Origin: Isoetes taiwanensis
Lineage: Eukaryota; Streptophyta; Lycopodiopsida; Isoetales; Isoetaceae
Reading direction: 5' to 3'
DNA: 64,000 nt
Assembly (NCBI GenBank): GCA_021234155.1
Contig: JAJEKV010000162.1
Span: 814,170 to 878,169 of the forward strand
The notes beneath the pieces are model-generated. The model was not told the origin of the DNA. It searched no databases and saw only the letters and a program-made list of their open reading frames with translations. A program made the position numbers and the translations under genes. Of the stretch, positions 1-11,240 are shown piece after piece. Positions within the stretch are counted from its first letter, which is position 1; each line of letters opens with the position of its first letter.

Positions 1-19
1 TCCGCCTAAAGTCAAAGGG

Positions 20-366
20 CAAAGTGTATTCTGGAATACACTCCGCCTAAAGACAGAAGGCAAAATGTATTCCGGAATACACTTTGCCGATCCGAAATAC
101 ACTTTGCCCGTCAGACACTTTGCCTTTCGTCTGAAGGGCAAAGTGTATTCTGGAATCCACTTTGCCTTCTGTCTTCAGGCAGAGTGTATTCTGGAATACA
201 CTTTGCTTAAACAAGAAGGGCAAAGTTTATTCCAGAATACACTTCGCCTAAACACAAAAGGCAAAAGTGTATTCCGGAATACACCTTGCTCTTCTTGTTT
301 AAGCAAAGTGTATTCCGGAATACACTCCGCCTGAAGTCAAAAGGCAAAGTGGATTCCGGAATACAC
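20..366. repeat. Minisatellite of nested palindromes, ~41 bp period
   Basis: Eight copies of an 18 bp palindrome, consensus GTGTATTCCGGAATACAC, are centred near 32, 73, 151, 192, 233, 275, 317 and 357, so the spacing is 40-42 bp apart from one damaged double interval around 90-130. Each palindrome is flanked by GGCAAA on the left and TTTGCC or TCCGCC on the right, which lengthens the dyad. The linkers also occur in both orientations: the linker at 42-64 is the reverse complement of the one at 161-183, and 205-225 is the reverse complement of 286-305. Short hairpins are therefore nested inside longer ones. The short ORF through this stretch is only the repeat read in frame and is not annotated as a gene. 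Confidence 0.9.
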
Positions 367-454
367 TTTTGCCTACCAAAGCAAAATATAAAAGACCTAA
401 AAGGCGTACTATGTACTTTACATGCTTACCTGTCCATGATTTTCACTATGTAAC

Positions 455-693
455 CCGGAATACAGCAACCGTGAATAAAATTGGAAGGCACTCGCTCTAG
501 CGACTGCAGATGTGAAAGCGGAATACGCAACTGAGGCACTCAATTTTCATTTTTAAAGGTACACTATGACCCACTCTCTTTTTCCATGTAAAGTGGAATA
601 TGTCTTGTCCAGATAGGTTGGACTAGTGTATTCTAGAATAGGTTTCATGCACTCACACAGCAAATGCATCACACCAAACAGTATTCCGGGATA
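455..693. repeat. Scattered degenerate copies of the same palindrome core
   Basis: The GGAATAC / GTATTCC core recurs outside the regular array at about 455-463, 518-526, 593-601, 626-640 and 681-693, now 40-75 bp apart and mostly as half-sites. The string of copies stops where the transposase-like reading frame begins. This looks like a decayed continuation of the array at 20-366. Confidence 0.6.
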
Positions 694-754
694 GCAATTG
701 CACAACCGCCCAGTGAGTTACTTACATGTCCCCATTGTTTTGCAGTTGTTTAAG

Positions 755-3093
755 ATGGTTAACCGCGTCATGAACAAACTTCCACCATCTTTTGTTTCCT
801 CTAGTACCTCTACTTCAGATGGAACACATGACCCAGATGCTTCTCCGACTCCTACCTCGACAAGGTCCTTGTTGCTCCTTGAAGACACTCCAAGTCCAGT
901 AAATAATAGACTGCCACCACCTTTCCAACCCTCTCCACATCCAGTAGGAAACAGGTTGCCCCTTCCTTTCATTGCCTCACTAGTTGCACGTAGCAATCTT
1001 CCACCACCTTTTGTTCCATTCCTCGAAACTACAGAGGCTCGATCTCAGCAAGTTTTTCGGAATAGACTACCTCAGCCATTTGTAGTTTCTCCTTCTTCAC
1101 TTGGACAAACAAGGACTGCAGCACACTCAAAAGACTGCGAGATTCTCCACCGCTTCTCCCACCACGACTTCACTACAAAAGATGACCTCGCAGCATCTAC
1201 TCCTCTTCACACAACCGTGGTGACACATGGATTTGCAGAATTCCAGTCGCCTGTAAGGGACATTTTTGAACGAACTCCTCGTGAAGAAGCTGCAACAACA
1301 TTTGCTGGCACAACATCTTATGGTCCATCTCCTACATTCAACATTGTGCCACCGACTTATCCGGGTACAGCTTCACGTGGTTGGTTTTTCTCTACAAGCA
1401 TATCACCAAGGGCAGAGGAGATCACCCCTAGAGTAGAACTCTTATCAGAAGATGAAGACAGCAACGAGGTGCAACGAGATTACACATTCTCCAGCCAGTC
1501 CTCCAAGAAATTTTAGGTGGATTTTAGTTCGAGAGCATGCTCCTCTGTAAGAAGAAGAAACCTTATGGATGAGCACAAAATGAGGAGACTTTTAAGAACT
1601 AAATGCTGCACATTGGGTTGCATCAACAAATTTAACATGTCTAAATTACGAGCAGTTAGAAACAACTATAGTTCAATGACATTGGCAGACCAGAATGCCT
1701 ATTTGGCTTATCATGTAAGACCAAACTGCAACACCTTCTTGCACTACATTAACCGTGAAGAAATCTGCCAAAAATGCTTTATGGTTGTCCACCACTTAGG
1801 GTTCACCAGAATGTCTCGAATACACAAAAGACTGGATAAAAACCCAGCAATTGGTGATCACTGTGGACCAAAGAAGAGTTGTAACCATGCATGCCCTTGC
1901 TGCTGTGTCATGGATGGAGAAATATTTTAGAGAAACATGTAAGAAGTTGCCTAACAGCAACATATATCATTTGACAGATAACATCACAAAAAAAGATGTC
2001 TTCAACGAATACAAAGAGACTTGTATTCAGTTTCAGCACATCTCTTACTCACACTTCACTAGACTGTGGAAAAGTAAATTCGGTCTTGTGAAAATTCCCA
2101 AGAGACATAGAATGTCTGTTTGTTCAAGGTGTGCAGAATTAAAGAGTCAACGAGAAACTGCAAAGACAAAGGTCAAAAGAAGTAAACTCAAGTTCTCTTC
2201 TCTCTCACTTGTTTAAAGAAATGTTTTGACCCGATTTCTTCAACAGATAATGTACAACAGAACCTTGCCAGACATCGTGAACTACAAGCAGCAGAGAGAA
2301 GAAAGCTTGCCAAGCACAGAAAAAAAGCTCTTGAAAGTCCACTGCAATATATGTTTGTTGTAATTGATGGAATGGATCTAAAGATGTGCCAGAGGAATGT
2401 TATATTAAGGTCCACCTTGTAGGAGCTATGGTCTTCAAAGGAAGTCTAAAGTGCAAAGTATTTTTGACGTATCCAAACTTGCATGGTGACCCGAACCTCA
2501 CAATTATAATTCTTAATAAGGTCCTTTGCGAGCAAGAGCAATTACCACTAGTGCTGTACCTGCAACTTGACAATACTACAAGGGAGAACAAGAATCAGAT
2601 ACTCTTTTCTTACTGTGCCATGTTAGTGGAGCTAGGGATCTTTAGAAAAGTAAAGCCCGGATTCTTACTTGTAGGCCACACTCATTATCAGATTGACCAA
2701 ATGTTCAACAGATTTTCTGTGCGCCTTAGAAGGAAGAAGGCATTTTGTCTTCCTACTTTAGTTCGAATTATTGAAGATTCTTACACTCCCCAGTGATTGA
2801 GATTCTTAAAGAGACTGCCGACTTCAGAGAGTTTATTTTCTCTCAACGTTCAGACAGAGAACAAGTTGTGAACAAGTTGAATGATCTCACCTTTCAACAA
2901 TCACATCAAGTTCTACTTGAAGGATGGACAAAGCTTCTTACAGGGGAAGAAGTACACAACAACTAAGGACTGGAGCCCACCAGAGGGATTGCGCTTCCTT
3001 AAATCTATTCCAGACACTTGCTTTGTAGAACGTGCTGAGCAACTTTCTCTCAAAAATCCTAAGGAGTCCAAGAGAAGAAAAGTACCCCAGTGA
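755..3093 (+). pseudogene. Broken DUF7869-type transposase-like gene
   Basis: A chain of reading frames resembles the large eukaryotic family I know as DUF7869, whose RNase H-like, transposase-like nature is an inference. The first block (755-1516, ATG at 755) is proline and serine rich, with five NxLPxPF units near 770, 905, 950, 995 and 1065. An in-frame TAG at 1514 separates it from a cysteine-rich block (1517-1870) containing CCTLGC and CQKC. After a frameshift near 1870 comes the conserved RVV-MHAL-WMEKYF-LP-KKDVFNEY-YSHFTRLW segment, ending in CSRC near 2130. Another frame (2237-2420) carries VVIDGMDLK. A further frame (2386-2796) carries LQLDNTTRENKN and VGHTHYQIDQMFNRFS, the best-conserved signature. 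The C-terminal piece (2881-3093) has the family's KKYTTTKDWSPPEGL motif. At least four frame breaks and one stop make it non-functional as sequenced. Boundaries are uncertain, and no inverted repeats were recognised. Confidence 0.75.
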
Positions 3094-3765
3094 CATCCTT
3101 AAAAGCCATTGAAATTGGAATTTCCTCAGGCTTTAAATACTTCTTAGAAGAAGATCGGATGTGGTGGAGAATTTTCTTTCTTGAACATTTACTTTTAAAG
3201 CTACATCTAGCATGTGCTATACACATCGAAGCTATTCTGGTATGTTCTTTTACTTTACTTATTTGGATGCTTTACGTGCCCATCTACTTCTAAAAACAGG
3301 TTTTGAATATAGCTTTTCATATGTTGTTTTCATTCTAGTGCCAGAGCCATGAGACATTCATCTTTTGCACTGGGCCTTAAAAAGTGTTTGAGGAGATCAC
3401 GAGAAATTGGTAAGTTTTGAGGCATGGATCGTTATCTTTATGTGGATGGATTCATACATCAACAAATTATTACTGTAGCATTTGTAGGCTACAAACTTCT
3501 TATAACAATTGCTACTTGGAGCGGAGGCAGCAACATATCAAGAATGGCCCCACATCCACATCCAGTTCCCCTGAGCAGAAGAACAAAAAGTATATTTAGA
3601 AGAACTAAGCCTTGCCCTTGCACTTAATTTTCTCAATTTAAATTTCTTTCTCTGTTACACAAGCTAAAATTTCATCTTGATTCTATGAATTAGACAGAGG
3701 TTGGAAGTTCTAAAATTATTTCTTTGGTCTACGTTAACGTGTTCTTCATGGAATACTACTATTTG
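3094..3765. other. No recognisable gene
   Basis: Short open frames occur (for example 3424-3627 and 3090-3293), but none resembles a family I know. This may be the degraded 3' flank of the transposase-like gene together with the lost 5' part of the dioxygenase copy that follows. Confidence 0.5.
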
Positions 3766-4895
3766 AATGATAACAACAAGGTTATTGGCTACTTGAATTT
3801 TGTTGTGGGGATGCATGGAATGCATCCAACACATGGCGCCATTTTGCATTGGGTTTAGGCAACGATGCATCTGGTTGCTAAATCAAACCATACTACAAGA
3901 AAATCATTTCTACTGCAGCTATTTTATCGAGTTAATTCAATCTACTTTTTGCCTTTACTGCCCCTTACGCTTCCTCTGCACCTGCACTTGTGGCAAAAGA
4001 TGAATCTATTTCTCTTCAACTTGCATACTCTTTAGAAGAAGCCCAACTTCTGACACCTATGGCTTTGGAGTACGAGTTGTAGCCATAAAAGTTGATGATG
4101 CAAAGGCGACATTTGATTCTTAGAAGCCCAACATTTTTCTGACACCCGTGGCTTTGGAGTAAGAGTTCTAGCCATAGAAGTTGATGATGCAAAGGCGGCA
4201 TTTGATTTGAGTGTCAGAAATGGAGCGCTTGGAGTTTTGGAGCCCAAAATCTGTGAAGAATCTGGTAAGAGTGTTGCAATAGCTAAGGTGCATTTATATG
4301 GTGATGTGGTGCTATGATATATTAGTTCGAATGAATATGATGGCTTCTTCCTTCTCAATTACGAACCTGTTGAGTCATATCCAATGTCTGTCGGATTGCT
4401 TCGGCTAGTCCATGCAGTGGAAAATATACTCAATCTTTAAGTGACGTTGGCACTACTGAAAGTGGACTTAATAACTTGGTCTTGGGCTAGCGACAATGAG
4501 ATGGTGATGTTACCCATCAATGAACTTATGGAATGAAGTGCAAATCACAAATTCCGCCATACCTTAAGCACATTGAAGGTCGTGGACTACAGCATCTTGC
4601 CTTAATTTGTGAAGATATATTTCCACTTTGAAGGAGATGCGTATATGGTCTAATGTTGGAGGCTTTGAGTTTATATCTAAGCCTAATCCAACCTATTATA
4701 AGGAATTGCCACATCGAGATGGTGATATCTTAGATGACGAGCAATTGAAGCTCTGTGAGGAACTTGAAATTCTGGTAGATACGGATGATCAAGGAATGCT
4801 GTTACAGATTTTACCAAACCAGTTGGAGGTCGGTAAGCATCGTGCCATTTTTGTAGTAATAGGTGTATGCAGACCTTTTGCATCTAGCATTAATA
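3766..4895 (+). pseudogene. HPD: 4-hydroxyphenylpyruvate dioxygenase (HPPD) pseudogene
   Basis: In plants HPPD converts 4-hydroxyphenylpyruvate to homogentisate for plastoquinone and tocopherol synthesis. Matching pieces appear in family order but in shifting frames: FEFCCGDAWNAS and FALGLG (3797-3860), AFTAPYAS (3950-3985), GFGVRVVAIKVDDAKATF (4055-4120), LYGDVVL and YIS (4293-4327), RLVHAVENI (about 4400-4430), ESGLNNLVLASDNEMVMLP (4455-4520), GLQHLALICEDIF (4575-4622), VGGFEF, PPTYY-like NPTYYKEL, GDILDDEQLKLCEELEILVD and DDQGMLLQ (4650-4810), then a frameshift before TKPVGGR. The segment at 4055-4122 is repeated at 4141-4206, an internal tandem duplication ending in a stop. The two metal-binding histidines (HAV, QHL) remain, but the third ligand, the Glu in the usual FIEIIQR motif, has become Val in IFVVIGV. 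No intron is visible. The conserved glycine-rich C-terminal tail is missing. Confidence 0.88.
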
Positions 4896-4942
4896 AATAC
4901 TCAATATTCTGGAGGACTGATTGTCAATTGCTTATTCCATGA

Positions 4943-7070
4943 AATAGAGATTTTTCCAAACACTCCTTTAAAGATTCAAAATAAAGCCCGACTCCCCGGG
5001 TGCTAGATAGAATAAGGGGACATTCCACTAATCCTCAAATGATATATTTTGAAGCAATGCTTCCAAAACACGACACTTCCAAAACAACTTCTATTGCAAC
5101 CCTAAATACAATGAAAAATTAGTGAACATGTCCACAAACCATCTTTACAACCCCCTATTACCAAAAATATCAAGGTAATAAATATACAAGCTATGCAAAA
5201 TAAATAACAACTATAAATGCTCCATTTTTAGATTGAAACACATGATTCCCAAACACTATTATTACAACCACGTGGGATGCCAGTCGAAGGTGGGCAATTT
5301 ACTAGTTGTCAATACATATATAAGTCAGGTACATTTGTTCGCACCCCTAATATTTCTGCCCTGGAAAAAAATATGGGCTTGGCACGTGCCCTTTAAGAAA
5401 TTAAAAAAATAAAAAATAAACAAGGTGCTGCGCACGGCGGGTTGCCCTCCATGGCCGGAGGGTGATGTGGCTTAAATCATAGTCCAAAGTCATGTTTTGA
5501 CAATCAATTCAAATTGCTACTTCTAGACAATAGAATACTTGATACCATGACTTTATTGGAATTGGCCTGAAGAAATATTTGGTGCTCGGCATGGAAGAAG
5601 TATTGCAGAAGCATAAGGACAAGTGTAATAGAGCAGAGAATGGAAATACATGTTTTGTTAGCATAGAAATGAGAGAACTGCTTGAAGACCTCTGATCAAT
5701 TTTTTGTCACGAAGAGCCTCAAACATCTGAGGAGCAGGTTTTGTAGAGGAATGAAACATTGATGCATAGCCTAACTCCAAACCTTGCAATGTCATCACTT
5801 CCCAGTACTCACAATATTTTAAGCTATAGGTCTTCATCTATAGCACCATTAAACGAGTCACATCACGTGGATGTATTAGATAAGGAAATAAACATTCGAC
5901 ATGGAGCATTTCTATATAGTGTGGAACTACGTATCTTCACTTGGGTATTTGGATATATTCCATACATGTTTGAATTGGAACCAAATTATTAGGATCACAA
6001 ATGGCATATAGCAGATGGTGCAAGTTGAAATTGTAGTAACATACATGATCCACAACATGGTGGGAAAGTTATAGTTAGTTAGTTACATGGTGGTGGCTGC
6101 CACTAATTGAACCTTGGTTGTGATGCCAAATGTTACACAATAATCTCTTAGTGCTAAGCAACACACCAAGAGGGCGGATCCTTCATGAAAATCGTTATAT
6201 ACTGGGCCCCAACCTTTTCAAGGCTTTATCCCATACCCCACATACCCCCTCAGCAAGCCAAGCCAAAGCAACCAAATACTACTTGCACATGACCTGACTG
6301 TCACATACCACACCATGCTACATACAATATCAAGTCGAGTATATGAACATATGTATAATCGTCATCGAATGGCTATGACGACTATATAGATCTTGTACAA
6401 TTGAGAGATTGAAATCTCTAATGCAGGAGTTCCCCGTTGACGTTGACGACTAGGCAATGTACCCTTGACACACATGACAACCATTGACAACCATTATAGT
6501 ACCCTTGAGCAATGCCCCCACTATGTGACAACCATTATAGTACTCTTTGGCAAAAAAATTCAACCCAAATTTGATGTGTAAATTTCGTAGAGGGGATATA
6601 TAAGATAATATCCAATGGTTTAAAATGAACGCAATAGAGACCCTTAAACTCATATTAAGATCTAGAAGTAAGAAAGCAGTCTAACCTTGCTATTGCACAA
6701 GCTACGGTGAGGCTAAAAAGGATGCACATTAAACAGAAGACAAAAGACACATTTGAACCATCTTAAATACCATGCATTCTTCCTAACAATTAAGTTTCAA
6801 TTCAAGAAAGAAACCTTAATCCAACGATACCAGAATAGGAAAATGCCATTTCTTATCAAGGCTTTTGCCTTTTGAAGCCAAATTGGTCTCCCCATTTCCA
6901 TGATTATCTGTATACTTAGCCTTTTCAACTGGAAGTGCTCCTCCAGCTAATTTATCACAATTTCCAGCAAAGGCAGAATTTAACTCTGGAATCATGTACA
7001 TTGAACTATGTATACAAAACCATGGTGTCGTATGGCGACAGTTCCCAGGCATAGGGATTTGATAAACATG
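4943..7070. other. Gene-poor AT-rich stretch
   Basis: Only short frames are present. The longest, 5759-5992 on the plus strand, would encode 77 residues, and 5591-5694 reads as a small lysine/glutamate-rich peptide; neither is recognisable. A run of short direct repeats containing GACAACCATTATAGTAC lies at 6475-6545. The sequence is A/T rich without clear transposon termini. Confidence 0.4.
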
Positions 7071-9055
7071 TTATTCCAGGCTAGGGGAACGGCTAAACCT
7101 TCCTCCAAGGTATTCTTCCGCTCTCGATCGTCTGGGCTTTGTGCTAATTGAAGCTAAATCATCATCAACTCCTACCATGGCTAATGCCAAATGTCTCCTG
7201 ATGTCGGATTCCCCAATTTCATCGAGATATGACCCGTTGAACGATTCACCAAATTTTGTTGTAGGCCATTGCAAGCCATTTTGTTCTTCTCCAACCAACA
7301 ATTTCACCTAAAAACAATGTTTTGGTGAATTTTCACAATTTAGATGGAATTTTATAAAAGGTTGTTTGATAATGCATAATTTGTTTCATTTAGTAAGCCT
7401 ACCCTGCTTATTCTAGAACGAAATGGAGATGATCAAACAAACAAGCAAATCTACAGAATCATGTTTTTCATTTCAACGCCATTGTATTGGCTCTTTAGTT
7501 GAGGATCAATAAGCTCCCCCATATTTTCTGCCTCAAGCAATGGTCTACTCTGAAACTCCAACATTAGGAAGGGTCAGCTTCTGGAAACATATTTGCAAAT
7601 CTTCCCTACCCATGCCACTAAATTCTCTTGTCCTTCAGGCTTAGACACATCGATTGGTTGTCTTCTAGTTATAAGCTGCAGCAACACTACACCAAATGAG
7701 TATACGTATGTTTTCTCATTTATTTTCCTAAACATGAAATATTCAGGAGCGAGATACCTGTATTTGAGATTGTAAACAAATGAATTAGTATGTGTGAGAT
7801 GTCATTTTGTAGATAAAGGTTATTAGTGTTTATACCCTAGAGTTCCAACAACATATGGGCATGTAATATGGGATGAATTTGATGGAGCCGACTTTGCAAG
7901 TCTAAAGTCAGATATCTGAATGCACTAGCATCATCAGTGGTGTTCATCTTTAGCATTTCTCGATTATATTTACCAACCTGAGCCTGAAAATCTGCTGAAA
8001 AAAGAATATTTGTCGATTTCACAACTCTATGAATAATTGGTCGTGGACAAGAGTCATGCAAATAGCAGAAATCTTTGGCAGCATCCACCGCAATTCTAAA
8101 TCTTGCTTCCCAAGGCAACACCGACTTGAGATCTTTCCCTGCAAAATATGAAGTAAAAACGATGTTGCAATGTGGAGCATGCAATGAATGCTTTTCAAGA
8201 ATTCTTACCATAAAGATTCTCTTCCAGGTTCCCATTAGAGGACAAGTCATACACTAGAATCGGGCTTCTTTCATCCACACAAGAACCAAGTAAATTCACA
8301 ATATTAGGGTGGCTTAAAGTACCGAGAATCTCTACTTCGTCGAGAGCTCTTCGTTCGTTCCAAAGACCTTCATTCGACCATTTAACGACCACTACCTTCC
8401 CATCATTTAATATACCCCCATACACTTTTCTTGCATCCTCCAGTTCCAACAAGATTTTCTGGCAACATAAAACCATGTTCATATAGTGAGCTAGGTCCTA
8501 AAGACATAATGCGCGCTAGGATAAGAGAGTAGTACCTAAAGAAAACTTACATGTTGCTTTTTCAAGATCCTCATATTTGAAGCATGTACAATTATTTTTC
8601 TGGCAAAGAACTCTCAATTTCCTAGTAAATTTTGTCCTTGATAGCCCTACATGTTTTTTATCAGTCTCTGAAGGTGCTTCCGACATTGGAAGATAGCCAT
8701 TAGCCACGGTATTATTATTTTCTAGTTGAATATTTTGACAAACACCCTTTATGATGCCTGGGCTTGGAGGGACAACATAACCCTGATAAGATCGACTAAG
8801 CAGCGAAGATGAAACCTGCAACCTTCTCTTGGGGTATGCAACATGCCTGTTACTTGGTGAATCTTTAATTGTGTCCTTAAGCATATCAGGCAATTCCAGA
8901 GTTGCACACAAGAGTTCAAAAGTCTCAGAGCAATAGCAAATTATATGTTGCGCTTCTTGAATGCATGAATTTAATAGGGATTGGAAAACCTGTAGCAGAG
9001 CGGTGATGAAGAAGTGGGATGCTTGCGTATTCTCATTAACTCCATGCATCTGCCA
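7071..9055 (-). pseudogene. Receptor-like cytoplasmic kinase pseudogene (RLCK VI-like)
   Basis: At least six exons can be joined at GT-AG sites on the minus strand: about 9055-8536, 8458-8209, 8138-7978, 7915-7836, 7757-7403 and 7307-7071. They read in kinase order: CFKYEDLEKAT-FSL, ENLVGTGGCKK (P-loop), VVVVKWS with the subdomain II lysine, HPNIVNLLGSC, LVYDLSSNGNLEENLYG, LPWEARFRIAVDAA, IIHRVVKSTNILF, SDFRLAKS, YLAPEYF, YSFGVVLLQLITRRQPIDVSKPEGQ, ending in DDIRRHLALA-like and EEYLGGRFSRSPS, which match the C-terminus of plant RLCK VI-type kinases. The catalytic Asp of HRD is Val and DFG is DFR. One extra A after GGCKK shifts the frame, and exon five holds two stops (TAG, TGA). The introns show that this is a DNA duplicate and not a retrocopy. 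The N-terminal part upstream of 9055 was not identified. Confidence 0.88.
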
Positions 9056-9073
9056 GTGTACAAAAAGAAACAA

Positions 9074-11100
9074 ATATTCATATGTTATGATTGGACAAAA
9101 TTGAGCTTACAAACATAATGCAGCTAGACACTTAAATACAAAATCCTTAGGAATAGTTAGGTCTATATGGTACGTTAACATCCTATAAAGCATAAGATTT
9201 CTTGTGCTGACATTGATGAAAACACTTCTTTCACTTCCCCCTTCTTTATATTTCATTATCCTGTAACGGCATCAATCCCACCTCTCAACCATAACAAACA
9301 TCCCACATAGCATTACGTTGGTATATCTTGTAAATAAATTCCTTCCTAACACATCTTTTTTCACCAAATTGCTTAATCACCTTTTACTTGCATAAGCATG
9401 CCTCTTATAGGCCAATCGTCCCATAGGCCGATTGGCCTCAGTGGACGATAAAAAATCATTCTCATTCTCATTCTTAACCTCTAGACATCTTAAATGGGCT
9501 ACCAACACATAACAATGTTGTCCATTCACTGCCATAATTTGTTGCTTTATCTCTCCGGCATGCCGTAATTTGGCTTTCCCCCAAACATAGTTTGGCTTTC
9601 TCTCCCAACAAAACCTGCAATGCTCATTTGCTTATTATAAAAAGGCTATCCCTAATTCTCCACATCCCTTTGCCCACGCTCAAAGACAAATTATCATTTT
9701 TCCACAATCCCCATGGTCCTCATCTTAAGCCAGTTAGTGGCATAATAACTCCATATCTCAATTTTTCCAATCCCTCAGATCATTAAGTGAACTACAAATA
9801 TCCAGTATGCTATGTCTATGTTTCGATCCATACATGACTCTTGAATTGACAGGAAACGAAACTTACTTAACTACACTATCAGCGCCGCCAAAGAAGCACA
9901 ATAACACAAGCACTATTCACAAATTGGTATATGATACACAAGCTAGAGACAACTGCCTCTTCCTCTTGTCAAGCTTCATGCAGCCCACTGCTATCCTTGT
10001 TGCCTTATTCCCAGATTTGTAAGGCACACTAGCACTCATCAAATAAGAGCTGCACCGCAAAGTCCTCCAGGCTTTTGCACTACAACAAACTACTCTTTTT
10101 CTTATATCTTGGATGTTTCAGACCCATCCGAACCATCTGCTACAAAGTTAGAAATGAGATCTGCAACGACCTCCATGCATTTTGCAAGACAACCGCAACA
10201 TCTTTCAAGCATCGGTTTCAGCTAGAAACTACAGACATAATATTCCAGAAACAGACCAAAACAAATCATGCCAAAATGATCCATAAGATCTGGATGCGGT
10301 TTGCCAATCATGGCTGTGAATGACAAAGTAAATAAGGTTGAGAACCAAACATAGAAGAAAAATGGAGGCCTCAAATATCCAAGTCCGGTTGACAAAGAGA
10401 TCCCTTCTATAAGGGCCTTAAAAGTGTCACAAATGCAAGGAATATAAGAAAAAACGTTCGAGCTAGCAAGAAAAGTGTACCGTGTTTATCCAAAAGATGC
10501 TGCCATAATCTTCATCCAAAAGATGCTGCCATAATCACTGAAGGTCCTCAAAACTACCAAAATTTATCTTGAAGAACAGGGAACAGAATATCTTAAAAGC
10601 TCTGCATTTCGCAACTGTGACTTGATTGAATACCATTCTTCCTCTGTCATAAATTAAGGTCGAAAATCTTTAAAAATTCTTGTTCTCTCGTCCCAAATTA
10701 TCCAGGATTGCTGCTGTGTATCTATTTGGGCATGTTGCAAATAGATCCGACAGCTCCTGACAGCCTGCAGATCTTTAGAGGTCCAGACAGAAATGATCCT
10801 TCTTAGGTTAAACACTAAAATAGTGATGCTTGAATTTTTACTTATCCAGCAGAAAAATGCCACCATAGCCTTCGAGGGGAGACAAAACAAGCTAGCCATG
10901 GAAACCACAAACTAACCGGCGCCCGATCAAACCTCCCCGGAAAATAGTTAGCGTAAAATGAAGCAAGAAAAAACCCCACTTTCGATGCCTTTGGGGAAAC
11001 GAGGCAAATGCCTGGATCGTGGGAGTTGCATCATTCCCCGCATGGCCTCCATGCATCCAAACTTCCTAGGTTAGCCGGTATGCAAAGCAACCACCGGCAA
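9074..11100. other. No recognisable gene; small repeats
   Basis: No family signature was found in either strand. A hairpin-like pair (GGCCAATCG ... CGATTGGCC) lies at 9410-9436. A 23 bp unit containing CCAAAAGATGCTGCCATAAT is repeated in tandem at 10488-10510 and 10514-10536. The minus-strand frame at 10654-10908 (84 residues) is unrecognised. Confidence 0.4.
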
Positions 11101-11150
11101 CGAGGATGACCTAGCATTTACTGACTTTTTACAGGTAGGAGTTTTAGCGA

Positions 11151-11204
11151 GTTTTTGGCATATTCTAGGTATATGCTAGCATATACCATGAATATGCCAA
11201 AAAC
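11151..11204. repeat. 54 bp near-perfect loopless palindrome
   Basis: Two 27 nt arms meet at 11177/11178 without a loop and agree at 25 of 27 positions. The left arm starts GTTTTTGGCATATTC and the right arm ends GAATATGCCAAAAAC. Such a dyad could be the relic of a fold-back element or a cruciform-forming site. Confidence 0.85.
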
Positions 11205-11216
11205 CCACATAAACAA

Positions 11217-11240
11217 GGGATTGCCCCCTAGGGGCAACCC
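11217..11240. repeat. 24 bp palindrome GGG-TTGCCCCCTAGG
   Basis: The sequence around the central CCTAGG is self-complementary over about 11 bp per arm, with one extra A in the left arm. It starts 12 bp after the 54 bp palindrome, so two dyads stand side by side. Confidence 0.75.

Noticed and set aside
20-366. CRISPR array, because of regularly spaced partly palindromic repeats
   Set aside because: The spacers are not unique (they repeat in both orientations), there are no cas genes, and the surrounding sequence is eukaryotic.
2188-2591. Minus-strand frames overlapping the transposase-like gene
   Set aside because: They are shadows of plus-strand conserved blocks, including the DGMD and ENKN motifs.
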